Assembly: GCF_000210295.1 (NCBI RefSeq)
Contig: NC_026738.1
Coordinates: 248,001-312,000, forward strand
Direction: 5' to 3'
DNA from: Trypanosoma brucei gambiense DAL972
Taxonomy: Eukaryota; Euglenozoa; Kinetoplastea; Trypanosomatida; Trypanosomatidae
DNA length: 64,000 nucleotides
In this document: positions 50,286 through 60,909 of the stretch, piece by piece
How the letters are laid out: every line of letters begins with the position of its first letter
How positions within the stretch are numbered: position 1 is the first letter of the stretch
Notes under the pieces: generated by a model
The model's input: only the letters and a program-made list of their open reading frames with translations
What the model was told of the DNA's origin: nothing
The model's database searches: none
Program-made: the position numbers and the translations under genes

Positions 50286-52180
50286 GGAGGGAGCAGGGTG
50301 AACGAGGCAGATGTGATAAGAAATGATCTTCAGCCGGAAACCGAATAAACGAAAAGAACAACAATCAAAAAGAAAGAAACAACGGAGGAGACAAAGTTTC
50401 AAAGCAAAACAAGAGGTGAAGATGAAAGAGAAGACCACTTGGAGTATATGTAGGGGGAGAGGAGGGACCGAAGAGAAGAAGGAACGGTGCTTAGCAAGCA
50501 GACGAAGAAAGATGAAAGAGATGAAGTACCCACGGTAGTGGGGCCTGCAGTAAAAGACAAAAGAAAGGGTGAGGGAAAGGAGTCGCAGTTACTTCCAGCT
50601 GAGAAGTGTGTGGTGTCGCATGTGGGAGCGCCGGCGTCGAAGGAAGAGAGGAGGCTTAGAAGAGGGAAGGGAAAGGGGAAAATAATAAAAGACTGCGCAG
50701 GCGATTGGGTCTTGACAAACTGTGCTAAAAACTCAGGGGCTCGGAAGGGACCCCACCCTCCCTTTTTGGCTGTCAGCTCTCTGTGAGGAACAAAGAATAA
50801 AATAGCAGAGCTGAAGTGTGACTGCGGGGAAGGGGAGGGGTGGGAAGGGAGCGATATGAAGAAGAGGAGAGAGGTACTGAAGAAACGGGAAAGAAAACTC
50901 TAACGGTGCGGCAATAATAATAGTACAGAAGAACATTCAACAAAAAAAACAAAAGCAAAGAGACACCAATAACACCTGATAGAAAAATGATTAGGTCTAA
51001 CCCTGCAAGCAGTGAAAATCCATCACCTTACTACACAGGTATTGCGTAAGATCGGAGGGGAGAAATTATTTGAGGACCGTGACGACATGCATGAAAGAGA
51101 GTGTAATAGTGTCGTACGACACCTTCTCTTCTCTTCACTGATCAATGTGGTTCGCATGAGGTGTACGAGTAGTTGGCGTGCCGCAGTGTGGCGAAGTGTG
51201 GTGGGGAGGCACGGAAAGGGGATGAATGAACCGAAAGAAATTGAAGGGCTGTTGAGCGACGGATGCAACCCATTTTCAAATTGTGGTGGTCGTAGAGGTG
51301 CGGGAAGCAATTGAAAAAAAGTAATGAATGCATCGACACGCCAAAGACGAACGAGGGCTACGTTTCGCTCAATAAAATTGCTAACATATATGCACATGTA
51401 TGCGCGCAATACCTTTGTGCACTTTTTACGTATTGAAAAGAACAGTGTGTTGAAGGAAATGAAAAGAAAATAATCCCCTTTCCGTGTTTTGTGGACAATT
51501 TATGTAATATTTTCCCTTTAAAAGAGTTGTTTTTGCAAATGGGGTTATGGTGTTTATGAGGGCTGTGCGTGGACCCCACCTTCATCTTCATCCCTGCGCT
51601 TTCCGTCTTGCAGTCTTTGCCTAACCTGTAGCGTGGGTTTCATCTCTCACCGTCACAAGAGGAGAGGGGAAGGCAAACAGAGGTGTTTGTGGCCATCTCA
51701 TATCTTGTTGCTTTGTCGCTTCTTATATATATATATATATATGCATATATATATTTTCCGTTCGATAAACAGGACGCCTCCCTCCACTTCTTTTGTTTTT
51801 TTTTTTGCCCTGCCGCGCTCGGTGTGGCAGTTTGATGTCTTGTTGTGTTCTGCAGTTCGCGCGGATATGTGTCCCCACGTTATGTGAACGGGCTGATCTT
51901 ATTTTTTTCCCTTTTCCAGCTTTCTTTCCCCCTTCCTTGTGCTCGATTCTGCGTGTCTCGTGTCTGGCGATAAAGGGTAGCAAAACGGGCTCACCAAATC
52001 GAAGCGCCGCACTGAGGTCACTGCAGGGCGGGGGCTTGTGTTGTGCGGTCCGCCCATACAAGTGTTTGTGGGTTTACGGTTCGCTGGGGCAGTATAAGTA
52101 GTACCGGCACCGCTGCCATTGTCCCTGTCAGTTGTAGCGAAGAAGGAGGAGGGTAAAATATATAATAGCAACACAAGAAA
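50286..52180. other. 1.9 kb spacer before the 1315-residue protein gene
   Basis: First half purine-rich (50320-50700, an A/G-rich frame), then more mixed sequence and TA repeats at 51724-51755. A T/C tract at about 51901-51945 with AG at 51918-51919 may be the splice acceptor. No gene was recognised. Confidence 0.55.
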
Positions 52181-55100
52181 ATGGAAACTGCCGCAGAGCC
52201 GCGGCTTGACCCCATTGAAGTGGACAGGAGTTTTGTTTTGTCACTTTTCCATGGATTCTGTAATTCGGTCCCGAACGATATGCGGAAGAAGCTGGTGAGC
52301 GAGCAGACTGACGTGTTGCAGTTTATGTTGGCTGTTAGGCCCCGTATAACACCTTTTGCGCACCGCCAGCTCTTCTCTCTGCGACATCCGGCGGTTTCCT
52401 GGATGTCGCGCCGCTACTTCACCGCGCTTCGAACCTTTCTTGATGAAAATGATCTTCGCAATACAGAACAAGGAATTTCCTGCACCTCAACGCCCACAAG
52501 ATCAGGCTGCGAACCCGCAGATCGTAGCAGCAGGAACTCCACGTTACTTCCGGCGTCATTGAACCCCAAATCCATCAAGGCGAAAGACCTGCGCGCGTAC
52601 AACTGGAATTGTATCGAGTCGTGCCACAAAATTCTTATAGGGGAGTCGCCATTCAGTGCTCTAGCGCTAGAGAGCATATTAAGTAATGAAAAGTTGTTGG
52701 ATATTGTTCGGCGATATTGGGACCGCTTGACGTGCCCGACAACTGGGGCTGATATTTATGGGGCGTTTGATGCCAGTGGCACCGTACATCCTCGCAATGC
52801 ATCTTCACCGGTCCCTGAGTTGATTCAGCGCGCAAACCAAATGACACCCACACAGTACACCTATCTCCACATGCGTTTTGCTCAGATCCTGCTCCCGCCT
52901 GGGGCTTTAGAAGCAGAAATCTTTGATGGTATCATTTCTGACCTACGAGTTGATGGGAAGTATCCGCGGAGGACAGCGGGCCTCTTTCCACCGGCATCCG
53001 CAGTGGGTCCATTCCTTCAGGATACTGTAGATATTTTACTGGATCCGGAACGCCACATTGCAAAGCAGATGTTACCTAATTTGTCCGATAACGTATCAAT
53101 GGAGGGTGAGATGAATTCCATTAGATCGGCGCTTGCCCTGCCTAAGACTGGTGCCTCTCTGTTGGCTCTACCAGAAATAACCTTTGCGCAGTTTTTTTAC
53201 TCCATCGTTGAACTCGCAGACAACTGGACGAGCACGGCACACCCTAACGAATACGTGGCGTTCCTCACGGAATTGTACTGCGAGGCGTTCGGCCATGATT
53301 GGGACGATGAGGACCCCGTGCTTAAGAAGGCGTTTCGCCCCGCCGAGCGCACGCCTGCCCCACTACCCCCTGATTCCCGGACCAGCAACGAACAACTCGC
53401 CGATCAGGGTGACCCGGCTGCTCATCTCTTGGCGGAGTATGCCACCGCACTCTCGGCTAGCAAGCCCCCCTTGTATGTATTCAACAAAATCACTGGAATG
53501 AGTCAGGACTACCGCAGAGGTGTGACCAGTGCTGTACGGGACCTCGGTCTGAGCAGACCAAGAACTGGCGAGGAACAGGCGGACGTGACTTCCGTTTCCA
53601 CAAATGAAGGCTTGGAGGTTGGCGGTAGGCTACCGAGGCGCCAGAGAAGGTCTGAGGGGAGTTTTATTGAAGCTGATAGTGAAATTAGCGGTTTGGAGGG
53701 ATTGTACGAGGTAGGGGACGTGGATGACAGAGAGCTAAGAGGTTCCCAGAGGGCACGGCTTCCGTGGCGGCCTCACGATCGCAGATGGACAGGAATTAGC
53801 AGGGGTGGCTCATTGAGTTCATTTCCGGAGACTTACAACACTGACATGCAGACTGACAGTTGCGGCACGAGTCCCGTCCCAGAATCGTTCGGTTTTCATC
53901 ACAGGCCTCGTGAGGGGCGAATCCCGAGCTTATTAGACAAGCGGAAGAGTGTAACGCGTGCGGTGTGTGGCGAGGGTGGTGAGCTCACTAATCGGTTTGA
54001 ATCCGGTGAAAGCCGTGAGAGCTTTGAACTTTCTATGAGCAGATGGGAAAGTGTTGGAACAGAAGGCAGCGAATCCCGTGTAGATAAGGGAAGGGCGTTC
54101 CCCTCGTCCGGAAATGTAACTCCTGAATCGGCGGGCCGGCGCTCCCCTCGTAAGAGGAAGGCCACCGCTGTGGCTCGTGAGGGTGGTTCCAAGTCGAAGC
54201 GTTCGAATGATGCGAAGGCGTCGTCCGGCGCTGCCTCCAAAGCTCGTTCTGTACGCTCGCCAGGGGGTGGTATCCACCATATAACTCGTGAAGGCGAAAC
54301 AGAAGAATTTGACGAGGAAGCTGAAATCTCGGATTCATCGTCTGCAGATGACCTGCATAGCGGCGATGAACGTGATGAAGAGGGCGACCGAAGGGGCCGC
54401 GGCCAGAAGCCTGGCCGCGCTCGCGGGCATGTTAAAACTCTTAGATGGCCCGAAGGTTCCGGACACTCGGAGACTAGTGAGTATGATGATGAGCAAAGTG
54501 AGGAGGGACTCCCAGCTATTTATGATGAAGAAGGTAGGAGGCTACACCCTCCTCTTCACCAACAGAAACACAAGGGTCACTCGCCGCGGACTTCGCAAGG
54601 ATTTGCTGTTGGTGACGCGGATGGCAGCGGTGGTGGTGTGTCAGCTGCCTATGGGTACAATGCAAGGATGTTGCAGGGCAAGGGTAGGTGGCTGTCAAAC
54701 ACCGAGATGAAGTGCGAGTTAGGGGTTTCACACTCCCCTGGGGGTGGTGGAGCTACGGGCCTGCGACCCTCCGACGAACGAAGTGAAGGCTCTGACTCGG
54801 ACAATGAGGCCTTGGCTCCCCTCTTACTTGACCAGAAGCGCATTGAACAGAAGTTACGAGAACTCGAGGCCGAGCAGCAGCGCCTACAGGCATCTCGTGG
54901 CCGTGGGGGTAGAAATATTCATGAGCTACTGGAAGGTACTTCCGATGGTGTCGGGAGACTTATAAAGTTCCGTCTGTCTTCCGTTGAGCGGAAGCGTTTG
55001 ACTACTGAGGAAGTTAATCAGTACCGAAATGTGATTATAAATCGACTATTAGCAAAGGGTGTTAATATACCACCCGAGTCGCTGACGGATGACGATGTTC

Positions 55101-56128
55101 TTAATCTTATGGAGGACAATTTGCAACCGGAGCTCGTTCAGAGGTTGATGCAATTAATGGAGGGGTATTCGGAGGACTTGGCGTGCTCTGACCTTTTAGA
55201 TGCTCTTCTTAGTGACGATGCTAAGATTTTCACAGCGAGCGGCGCTATGGAGGCATCTGTCCTTGGTGCACTGTGCAAGAAAAGTGAACATCGTCCTGTG
55301 GAGACGGCGTATATGCGCTATCTGCGGGAGAAAAGGGAACGCGAGTTGCGAGAAGAAATAAAGGCTGCGAAGGAGCGCTACCGGGCCACGCAGAATGCCC
55401 TGAGGGAGGCGCAGGCGAAAGATGCCACTCCCACAGCTGTTGTTCCTATCACAGAGCATATACCCACGCCTCCAAGAGCACCTGCTTTTCTGCCAGCTCT
55501 ACCCCTGCTCAGTTCCGCGAGAGTGGGAGGGCCCAAACGGCCGACACCCAAAGGACCGAATGCGTTTTACCATGAGATGGATGATTTCGATACTGTCGTC
55601 CATATGCGGCCACAACCACCGTCCCGCGGGCCGATGCACTTGGTGCCGAGGCATCCCCTTTTTCCACGCCGGTTGCCTCAAGCACATCGGGCGCGGTTTA
55701 CTTTGCCAAGTATCCATCTGCCCACCCAGCGATATGCTAATGAGTACTATTGCGAAGAGGATGCTAATGGCATTAGGGTGCGTATTCATTCGAAGCGCCG
55801 TCTGAGACTGTTCTACCGCGAAATACGCGTTGACCGACCCATCCTCGGCCGGGCCCCACTGGCTCCACTGACCTCTATAATTGGAGGCACGTACCACCAG
55901 TTGGCCGCCCTTCGCGTACGCTGCCGCCGCCGTCGCCGATTCCGTTTACATATGCTCAGGAACCTTGCAAATGAGAGGAATCTGTTGCCTCTTCCCAGGT
56001 ATGTGCCTGTGAAGCTCTTCTCTCTCACAACCAAGACTACTTTGGCTGAGGCACTGAGGGAGAGTCTGATGTGCTACATCAACGACAAGGCATATCTGGA
56101 TACACTATACGGGGACATGCGAAGGTGA
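52181..56128 (+). CDS. Unknown 1315-residue protein with a disordered centre and coiled coils
   Basis: Residues 1-430 look globular, with no domain that I recognise. Residues about 440-860 are Ser/Arg/Glu-rich, low-complexity and probably disordered, with acidic DEEAEISDSS and a basic RGRGQKPGRARG patch. Short coiled coils are likely at about 884-905 (LDQKRIEQKLRELEAEQQRL) and 1045-1080 (REKRERELREEIKAAKERY). A helical segment lies at 940-1010 (YRNVIINRLLAKGV, LVQRLMQLMEG). The C-terminus is basic with a run of Arg (CRRRRRFRLH). The make-up would suit a nuclear or scaffold protein. No enzyme motif was seen. Confidence 0.75.
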   Translation: METAAEPRLDPIEVDRSFVLSLFHGFCNSVPNDMRKKLVSEQTDVLQFMLAVRPRITPFAHRQLFSLRHPAVSWMSRRYFTALRTFLDENDLRNTEQGISCTSTPTRSGCEPADRSSRNSTLLPASLNPKSIKAKDLRAYNWNCIESCHKILIGESPFSALALESILSNEKLLDIVRRYWDRLTCPTTGADIYGAFDASGTVHPRNASSPVPELIQRANQMTPTQYTYLHMRFAQILLPPGALEAEIFDGIISDLRVDGKYPRRTAGLFPPASAVGPFLQDTVDILLDPERHIAKQMLPNLSDNVSMEGEMNSIRSALALPKTGASLLALPEITFAQFFYSIVELADNWTSTAHPNEYVAFLTELYCEAFGHDWDDEDPVLKKAFRPAERTPAPLPPDSRTSNEQLADQGDPAAHLLAEYATALSASKPPLYVFNKITGMSQDYRRGVTSAVRDLGLSRPRTGEEQADVTSVSTNEGLEVGGRLPRRQRRSEGSFIEADSEISGLEGLYEVGDVDDRELRGSQRARLPWRPHDRRWTGISRGGSLSSFPETYNTDMQTDSCGTSPVPESFGFHHRPREGRIPSLLDKRKSVTRAVCGEGGELTNRFESGESRESFELSMSRWESVGTEGSESRVDKGRAFPSSGNVTPESAGRRSPRKRKATAVAREGGSKSKRSNDAKASSGAASKARSVRSPGGGIHHITREGETEEFDEEAEISDSSSADDLHSGDERDEEGDRRGRGQKPGRARGHVKTLRWPEGSGHSETSEYDDEQSEEGLPAIYDEEGRRLHPPLHQQKHKGHSPRTSQGFAVGDADGSGGGVSAAYGYNARMLQGKGRWLSNTEMKCELGVSHSPGGGGATGLRPSDERSEGSDSDNEALAPLLLDQKRIEQKLRELEAEQQRLQASRGRGGRNIHELLEGTSDGVGRLIKFRLSSVERKRLTTEEVNQYRNVIINRLLAKGVNIPPESLTDDDVLNLMEDNLQPELVQRLMQLMEGYSEDLACSDLLDALLSDDAKIFTASGAMEASVLGALCKKSEHRPVETAYMRYLREKRERELREEIKAAKERYRATQNALREAQAKDATPTAVVPITEHIPTPPRAPAFLPALPLLSSARVGGPKRPTPKGPNAFYHEMDDFDTVVHMRPQPPSRGPMHLVPRHPLFPRRLPQAHRARFTLPSIHLPTQRYANEYYCEEDANGIRVRIHSKRRLRLFYREIRVDRPILGRAPLAPLTSIIGGTYHQLAALRVRCRRRRRFRLHMLRNLANERNLLPLPRYVPVKLFSLTTKTTLAEALRESLMCYINDKAYLDTLYGDMRR

Positions 56129-56856
56129 GTTGACAGTAAGTAAGTTTTATGCTTTTTCTCAACGAAGGGGCTTTCGCAAGGCTTTTTATAATGAAAAGGA
56201 AAGAGAAGGGAGTTTAGAATTCTTACTCATTCGCAACTTCTTTCCCTAACCCTATCTTCCACTTTCGCTTCCTCTCTCCTGGAGGGTAGGCAACAGCCAC
56301 AATGGCAGGTGCGACATGTATTAGTACTTTGCGCTTTATCTTTATCTTTCTTTCTCACTTGTCTCTTTTTTTTTTTTCCTTTGGGAAGTCACGTCCATCC
56401 AATCAGCTTGTGTCTTGTGGACGTCGCGGTGCTTGTTGCGATTGCTTTTTATGTATACTTGTTTGTTGGAGGTGCTCCTTCTTTTTGCACTCGTTATGAG
56501 TTCGAGGAACTGGGTGCAACTTTTTCCCCACTTGTTTTTTACTGCTATTGTCGTTCCTCTTTTTTTTTTTCTGGTGCCATTGCACTCCTCTGATTCGCTG
56601 CTGCCAACTGTCTTGGTCTTTTAATGTGGACTGTCATTGCTTCCCCCTTTTGTACCTTTACCTTCTTACTTTACTTTGCATTACCACACGTATCTTTTTT
56701 TTTTCTTTGCTTAGTTAACCTCCACCACAAACCTTCGTGGCGGGTATATTTGACCACACAAGGGCCACTAAGTAATCACCACGTCCGCTACTCGCTTTGT
56801 ACTTCGTATGAGTAAAGCGCACTGACGACCACACAAAGGGAAACTTTTTTTTTCTA

Positions 56857-56891
<35 letters not shown>

Positions 56892-56978
56892 CGTACGACA
56901 AGCACACATTGTAGCTTTATTAACTCTCGGCAATATCGTTATTAGAAAGGGGAAAAAACGCGATAACAAACAAACGAG
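56129..56978. other. T-rich spacer before the PDI gene
   Basis: Contains long T/C tracts (56340-56380, 56690-56710) and a TA repeat at 56860-56889. No gene was seen. Confidence 0.6.
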
Positions 56979-58748
56979 ATGCAACGAACGAAAAGTTTGC
57001 TTCATGTCCTGCCTGTGGTAGCACTAGTGCTCTTTTTATTGATTACTGAGGTTTCGGTTGCTGGAGGGGTTGTTGACTTGGGAAATGAGGTACGGGAGGA
57101 CACCATACCGCTACTTAATGACGACACATTCGACTCGTATGTTTTTTCAAAGGGATCTAATGATAAAGAGGGGCGAAAGAGAGGACCTTGGCTCATATTC
57201 TTTTTTGCTCCATGGTGTGGTCACTGCAAGGCCGCCTTGCCCAAGTATGCGGATGCTAATTTGCAGTTGGCGAAACTTGGAGTTCAGCACGCGAGGTTTG
57301 CAACCGTCAATGCTGTAAAGAGTCCCGAATTGGCGTTGCGGTTCCGCGTAAAGGTATACCCGACGCTCATATATACCACTGGCAAGGCAGAAAACTGGCA
57401 TGTGTACCGTGGTGCCCTCACTCCCGAGACTTTAATGAAGTTTGCGACCCAACTTCATTTAGCCGGCACTGTTGGGTCATTTGCCGATTTGACATCAAGC
57501 CCCGATGAATTCGTTAGGGCGCATCGGCAGGATATGGGAAGGCGCGTGCCCATGTATGTTTATCTTCCTCCAACAGGTTCTCGAAGTGCCAATGCACCGC
57601 ACCAGCGAGAAGAACTTGTTCCAGGGCAACATGGAGTGGGTGAAGGGGAAGAGCAACAGGGAGTGCAAGCGAATAATAGTAAGTCCATCCATGAGGAGAA
57701 GCACATGCAGAAACAAGATCGGCTTTCTGACGCGCGCGAGGCGCGGTGGAATGTTGCCGTGGACGCTGCTGCTTCGATGGAAAAGATTCGGTTTGGTGTG
57801 ATATATGGTGATGACGTGCCATCTGCTTGGGCAGAGACGGGGATAACGCCATATATTGCCGTTCTCGAGGCCGCACAGCGGTGTAAAGGCAGTGGGCCCG
57901 ATGGCGCACTTGTGCTTGTTGATTCTGACGCATACAAACAACCACAATGTTACGAGGGTCCGTGGTTTGAGGAGTCCGTCAATATCCCTCAAAAGAGCGG
58001 GGCGGAGAGCGTGACCCCGCTGCTTCACCCATCCTTCATAGCCTTCTTCATGTTAAACGGCCTTCATGCAGTGGAACGAGCTTCGTCATCGCTTCTATCA
58101 GCCGTTACCACCACGAACCATCACTATTTGGGCCTCCTTATCACGAATGGCCCTATTACACAAACTGACACTAATATGCTTCCAGCTCTGCGTGAGGTGG
58201 TGCAAGAACGAAACGAAGCTCGCCGTACGGTCGCTGTGGGGCTTGAACCTCAGCGGAGGGTCTCGTTGGCGTACGTTGATGGTCGCACTCACGAGGCGTG
58301 GCGTACGCAATACAAAGTGAAGCTGGAAGAACTCCCCGCCTTCGTGGTTGTGGACCCGCGGCGGAACAAGGTATACCGCTTGCGCAGGCACACTCCTCAC
58401 TTCGAGGTAATTAAATTCTTCTTGCCGTGGCCGCGTGGGGGCGAGCAACAGTCAGTCATCGTTTCCTTCATTGCTGATGTCGAACGTGGGGTCGCGGTTG
58501 GTGAAAAGATGACATTTGTTGGGGAGGTTGCAGAGCATCTGCTGCGACTTCCGGGAGTGGAGTTTCTCTACGAGGTCCTCGAGTTCGAAGACAGTCTACT
58601 TGTGGTTGTTGTGCTCGCCCTCTTTGTGTTTGCGATCGTACTCCTCATTGTACTCGTCGTAGAGCCGGTGTTTGAGCGGCGTGCGGATGAAAGGATGACG
58701 GGGTACGGGGAAAGGGACACTTCTGCAGTTGAAAAGAAGAGGAGCTAA
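56979..58748 (+). CDS. Membrane-anchored protein disulfide isomerase (TMX3-like)
   Basis: A 589-residue type I membrane protein. An N-terminal signal peptide lies at about 1-28 (LLHVLPVVALVLFLLITEV). A thioredoxin domain has the active site C80-G-H-C83 and a cis-Pro segment VKVYPTL. Two or more redox-inactive thioredoxin-like folds probably follow (residues 140-530; an acidic, Gln-rich insert occurs near 205-245). A single hydrophobic helix spans about 536-561. The tail ends K-K-R-S, which fits the KKxx ER-retrieval signal. One CxxC domain plus a membrane anchor and a KKxx tail is the layout of human TMX3. Confidence 0.85.
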   Translation: MQRTKSLLHVLPVVALVLFLLITEVSVAGGVVDLGNEVREDTIPLLNDDTFDSYVFSKGSNDKEGRKRGPWLIFFFAPWCGHCKAALPKYADANLQLAKLGVQHARFATVNAVKSPELALRFRVKVYPTLIYTTGKAENWHVYRGALTPETLMKFATQLHLAGTVGSFADLTSSPDEFVRAHRQDMGRRVPMYVYLPPTGSRSANAPHQREELVPGQHGVGEGEEQQGVQANNSKSIHEEKHMQKQDRLSDAREARWNVAVDAAASMEKIRFGVIYGDDVPSAWAETGITPYIAVLEAAQRCKGSGPDGALVLVDSDAYKQPQCYEGPWFEESVNIPQKSGAESVTPLLHPSFIAFFMLNGLHAVERASSSLLSAVTTTNHHYLGLLITNGPITQTDTNMLPALREVVQERNEARRTVAVGLEPQRRVSLAYVDGRTHEAWRTQYKVKLEELPAFVVVDPRRNKVYRLRRHTPHFEVIKFFLPWPRGGEQQSVIVSFIADVERGVAVGEKMTFVGEVAEHLLRLPGVEFLYEVLEFEDSLLVVVVLALFVFAIVLLIVLVVEPVFERRADERMTGYGERDTSAVEKKRS

Positions 58749-59336
58749 TATCCGGAATTCGCTCCTGAGGAAGTGCGGTTGGTCACTGCAGGTGCAGAGC
58801 GTGTGAGAGCGTAAAGTAAGCTGAAGACGGTGATTCTGTGGCACTGGAAGCACATTGTGGACTGAAAGTAAGCGGTGAAAGAGTCGGGATTTGTATCTTT
58901 GGCACACGAATATTCGCATTTGCGCGTGTTTAGGGAAGCGTCAAGTTATGGCGTCGTGTGCTAATGCTGCTGCGTCTGCGCGCGCAGCCCATATGTGGGA
59001 CATAACTTCTTACGTAACATATTTTTTTTTCCTTTTCCCTTGTTAACTTTTTCAGACCCCTGTTAGCAGCGCGGCTTGCGGCTAAGGGTATCAGAGGTAA
59101 AGAAGAAAGTGCACCACAACCAGGACCTGTGTGCGAGAGGAAAGAGTAAAGGGAGGCATCACTAAAAGCCGGATCAGTCTATTTGAGGGGAAGGGTCAAA
59201 TAGGGGTGACCACGCACTCAGTTACAAAGTTGAGGTGAAGTGAGTTCGTACGGCGGAGTTCCAGTTGCGTTTAAGAAGTTGCGTCACCACGGGAAACAAT
59301 AGTGAGTGCACTGAGTGAGTTGGGGAATCAGGAACT
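58749..59336. other. Spacer before the IscA2 gene
   Basis: A T/C tract at about 59021-59050 ending near AG 59054-59055 is the likely splice acceptor. No gene was seen. Confidence 0.6.
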
Positions 59337-59858
59337 ATGCTGCGCACTTCCCTGTTCCTCAGGTGCGTACCCCCACTTTCTGCCGTCTACGGAAAAAGTT
59401 TTTCAGTTACACCGCGGGTATGGCGCCGCATTAGCGAGAAGAATGCAGAGGAGGGCTACGGCAATGACCTGCGGTATTTGCGATTGATGATTGAGTCCGG
59501 TGGATGTCACGGCTACGCGTATAAGTTTTTATTTGAGGAGAACAGCGAGTTAGTGGCGGATGAGGACGTTGTGGTGGCGGAAAGCGATGTCGTTCAGCTT
59601 CCCCAACCGAAGAGCCAGGAGTTGCGTACCGTAGCCGAAGGTGAGGGTGAAGGTGATGTTGGTGAAAGCAAGGCAAAAGGCCCACCGCCACGGCTAGTTG
59701 TCGATAAGCATTCGGTAGCGAAACTTCTCTCGGCAGTGGTGGATTTCCATTCTGAGTTGAAGGGCTCCGCATTTGTTGTTATTGGTAACGAATTAGTAGA
59801 CAAGTCATGTGCCTGTGCCATGTCCTTCTCGATGAAGAAGCAGCAGCAAAAGGTGTGA
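59337..59858 (+). CDS. Isca2: A-type iron-sulfur carrier, IscA2-like, mitochondrial
   Basis: A 173-residue protein. The N-terminus (MLRTSLFLRCVPPLSAVYGK) is a probable mitochondrial presequence. The A-type signature follows: GGC57HGYAYKF with the first Cys, and SC158AC160AMSF with the other two. These cysteines hold Fe-S clusters or iron. Between them, residues about 75-115 contain an acidic, Gly/Glu-rich insertion (EGEGEGDVGESKAK) longer than bacterial IscA. T. brucei has Isca1 and Isca2, needed for [4Fe-4S] proteins; the chromosomal position matches Isca2 as I recall it. Confidence 0.85.
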   Translation: MLRTSLFLRCVPPLSAVYGKSFSVTPRVWRRISEKNAEEGYGNDLRYLRLMIESGGCHGYAYKFLFEENSELVADEDVVVAESDVVQLPQPKSQELRTVAEGEGEGDVGESKAKGPPPRLVVDKHSVAKLLSAVVDFHSELKGSAFVVIGNELVDKSCACAMSFSMKKQQQKV

Positions 59859-60315
59859 GTTGGTGCGTGTGTCTGCCGAAATGGACACCATGGGGGGGGG
59901 GTAGAAACCCAATACAGTATATGTTTTCTCAGGTGGACGAGCGAATATTGAACGGCGGGATGGAAAGGAAGGAAGAAGACCGCGGAGTGGTTACTGACTC
60001 TTACGTTTATTTGTTACTTCCTCATTGTATGTGATCGTGTTGTTGTCGTTATTTTACACTTTGCTGCGTTTGACTTCATAGTTCTTGCGGAAGTGTTGCG
60101 GAAGAGGGAGGGGATGCTTCTCTTGCCGCCATTTTCCCGCTGCAATTGAGAGCTTGTTGTTCTTCATCTGTCGTGTTGTGGCAAGACCGTCGTTACTATA
60201 TCATTTTCTCCATTTCCTTCTTTTTTCCTTTCTTTTTCCTTTTCCAACTATTTTACCTTTTTTCTTTTTTGTGGGATCTCCCTATCATCGGACTTGTGTA
60301 TCTGCACTGAGCAAG
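59859..60315. other. Spacer between the IscA2 gene and the following gene
   Basis: Contains a G9 run (59892-59900) and a long T/C tract (60180-60272) leading to the acceptor just before the next ATG. No gene was seen. Confidence 0.55.
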
Positions 60316-60909
60316 ATGTCTATGGCCTACGTAATGGGAAAAGAGCAAGAGGAGGTTCTGCCATACCGTATTATGCGTCTCAACCGTGCTCCAGCCGTTG
60401 GTCCCGTTGCTCGTAAAGAGGACAGTGAATCTACCCACAGTTCTTGCGGGTACGAAAGCAGCCCCGCTACATTGGAGTCTGAACGACAGTATCAAATAGA
60501 AGGCGAAGGCCAAGAATGTGCGAGTTGGACAGCTTGCAGCGGTAAAGTTTATTTGCGTGATAAAATTACCGACGATATAGTTCCTGTTATGGCAACGACA
60601 ACAAAACCGTCAGTGATGACCACCTCTCCGCCTGCGCATCGTTTGCGCAGAGGTCGTGGCCAAGCTATTGTTCGTGCCGCAACTGATCATTTGAAAGGGG
60701 GAGGGGTTCTCGTTGAAGATGCTCCGGAACTTATTTATGCTGGCCGGCGGGCCCCACGGGGTTACTGTGCGGCTGCTGCTCAACATGTGCAACTCTTCGC
60801 CACACCGACGTCCCCATCCGAAACACCGGCGGATATATTTTGGGCAAAAGTCAAGTCGTCTCGACAGTCCCGCCTCGCTATGCTGCGTGGCAGTGGTCCC
60901 CTGTGGTGA
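60316..60909 (+). CDS. Unknown 197-residue protein
   Basis: The first ATG of the open frame is at 60316; 77 upstream in-frame codons have no ATG and lie in a T/C tract. The protein is polar. It starts MSMAYVMGKEQEEVLPYRIM, has a Ser/Glu-rich middle, a basic HRLRRGRGQAIVR stretch, and a C-terminal segment with RAPRGYCAAAAQHVQLFA. No domain was recognised. A second in-frame ATG lies at 60322. Confidence 0.65.
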   Translation: MSMAYVMGKEQEEVLPYRIMRLNRAPAVGPVARKEDSESTHSSCGYESSPATLESERQYQIEGEGQECASWTACSGKVYLRDKITDDIVPVMATTTKPSVMTTSPPAHRLRRGRGQAIVRAATDHLKGGGVLVEDAPELIYAGRRAPRGYCAAAAQHVQLFATPTSPSETPADIFWAKVKSSRQSRLAMLRGSGPLW

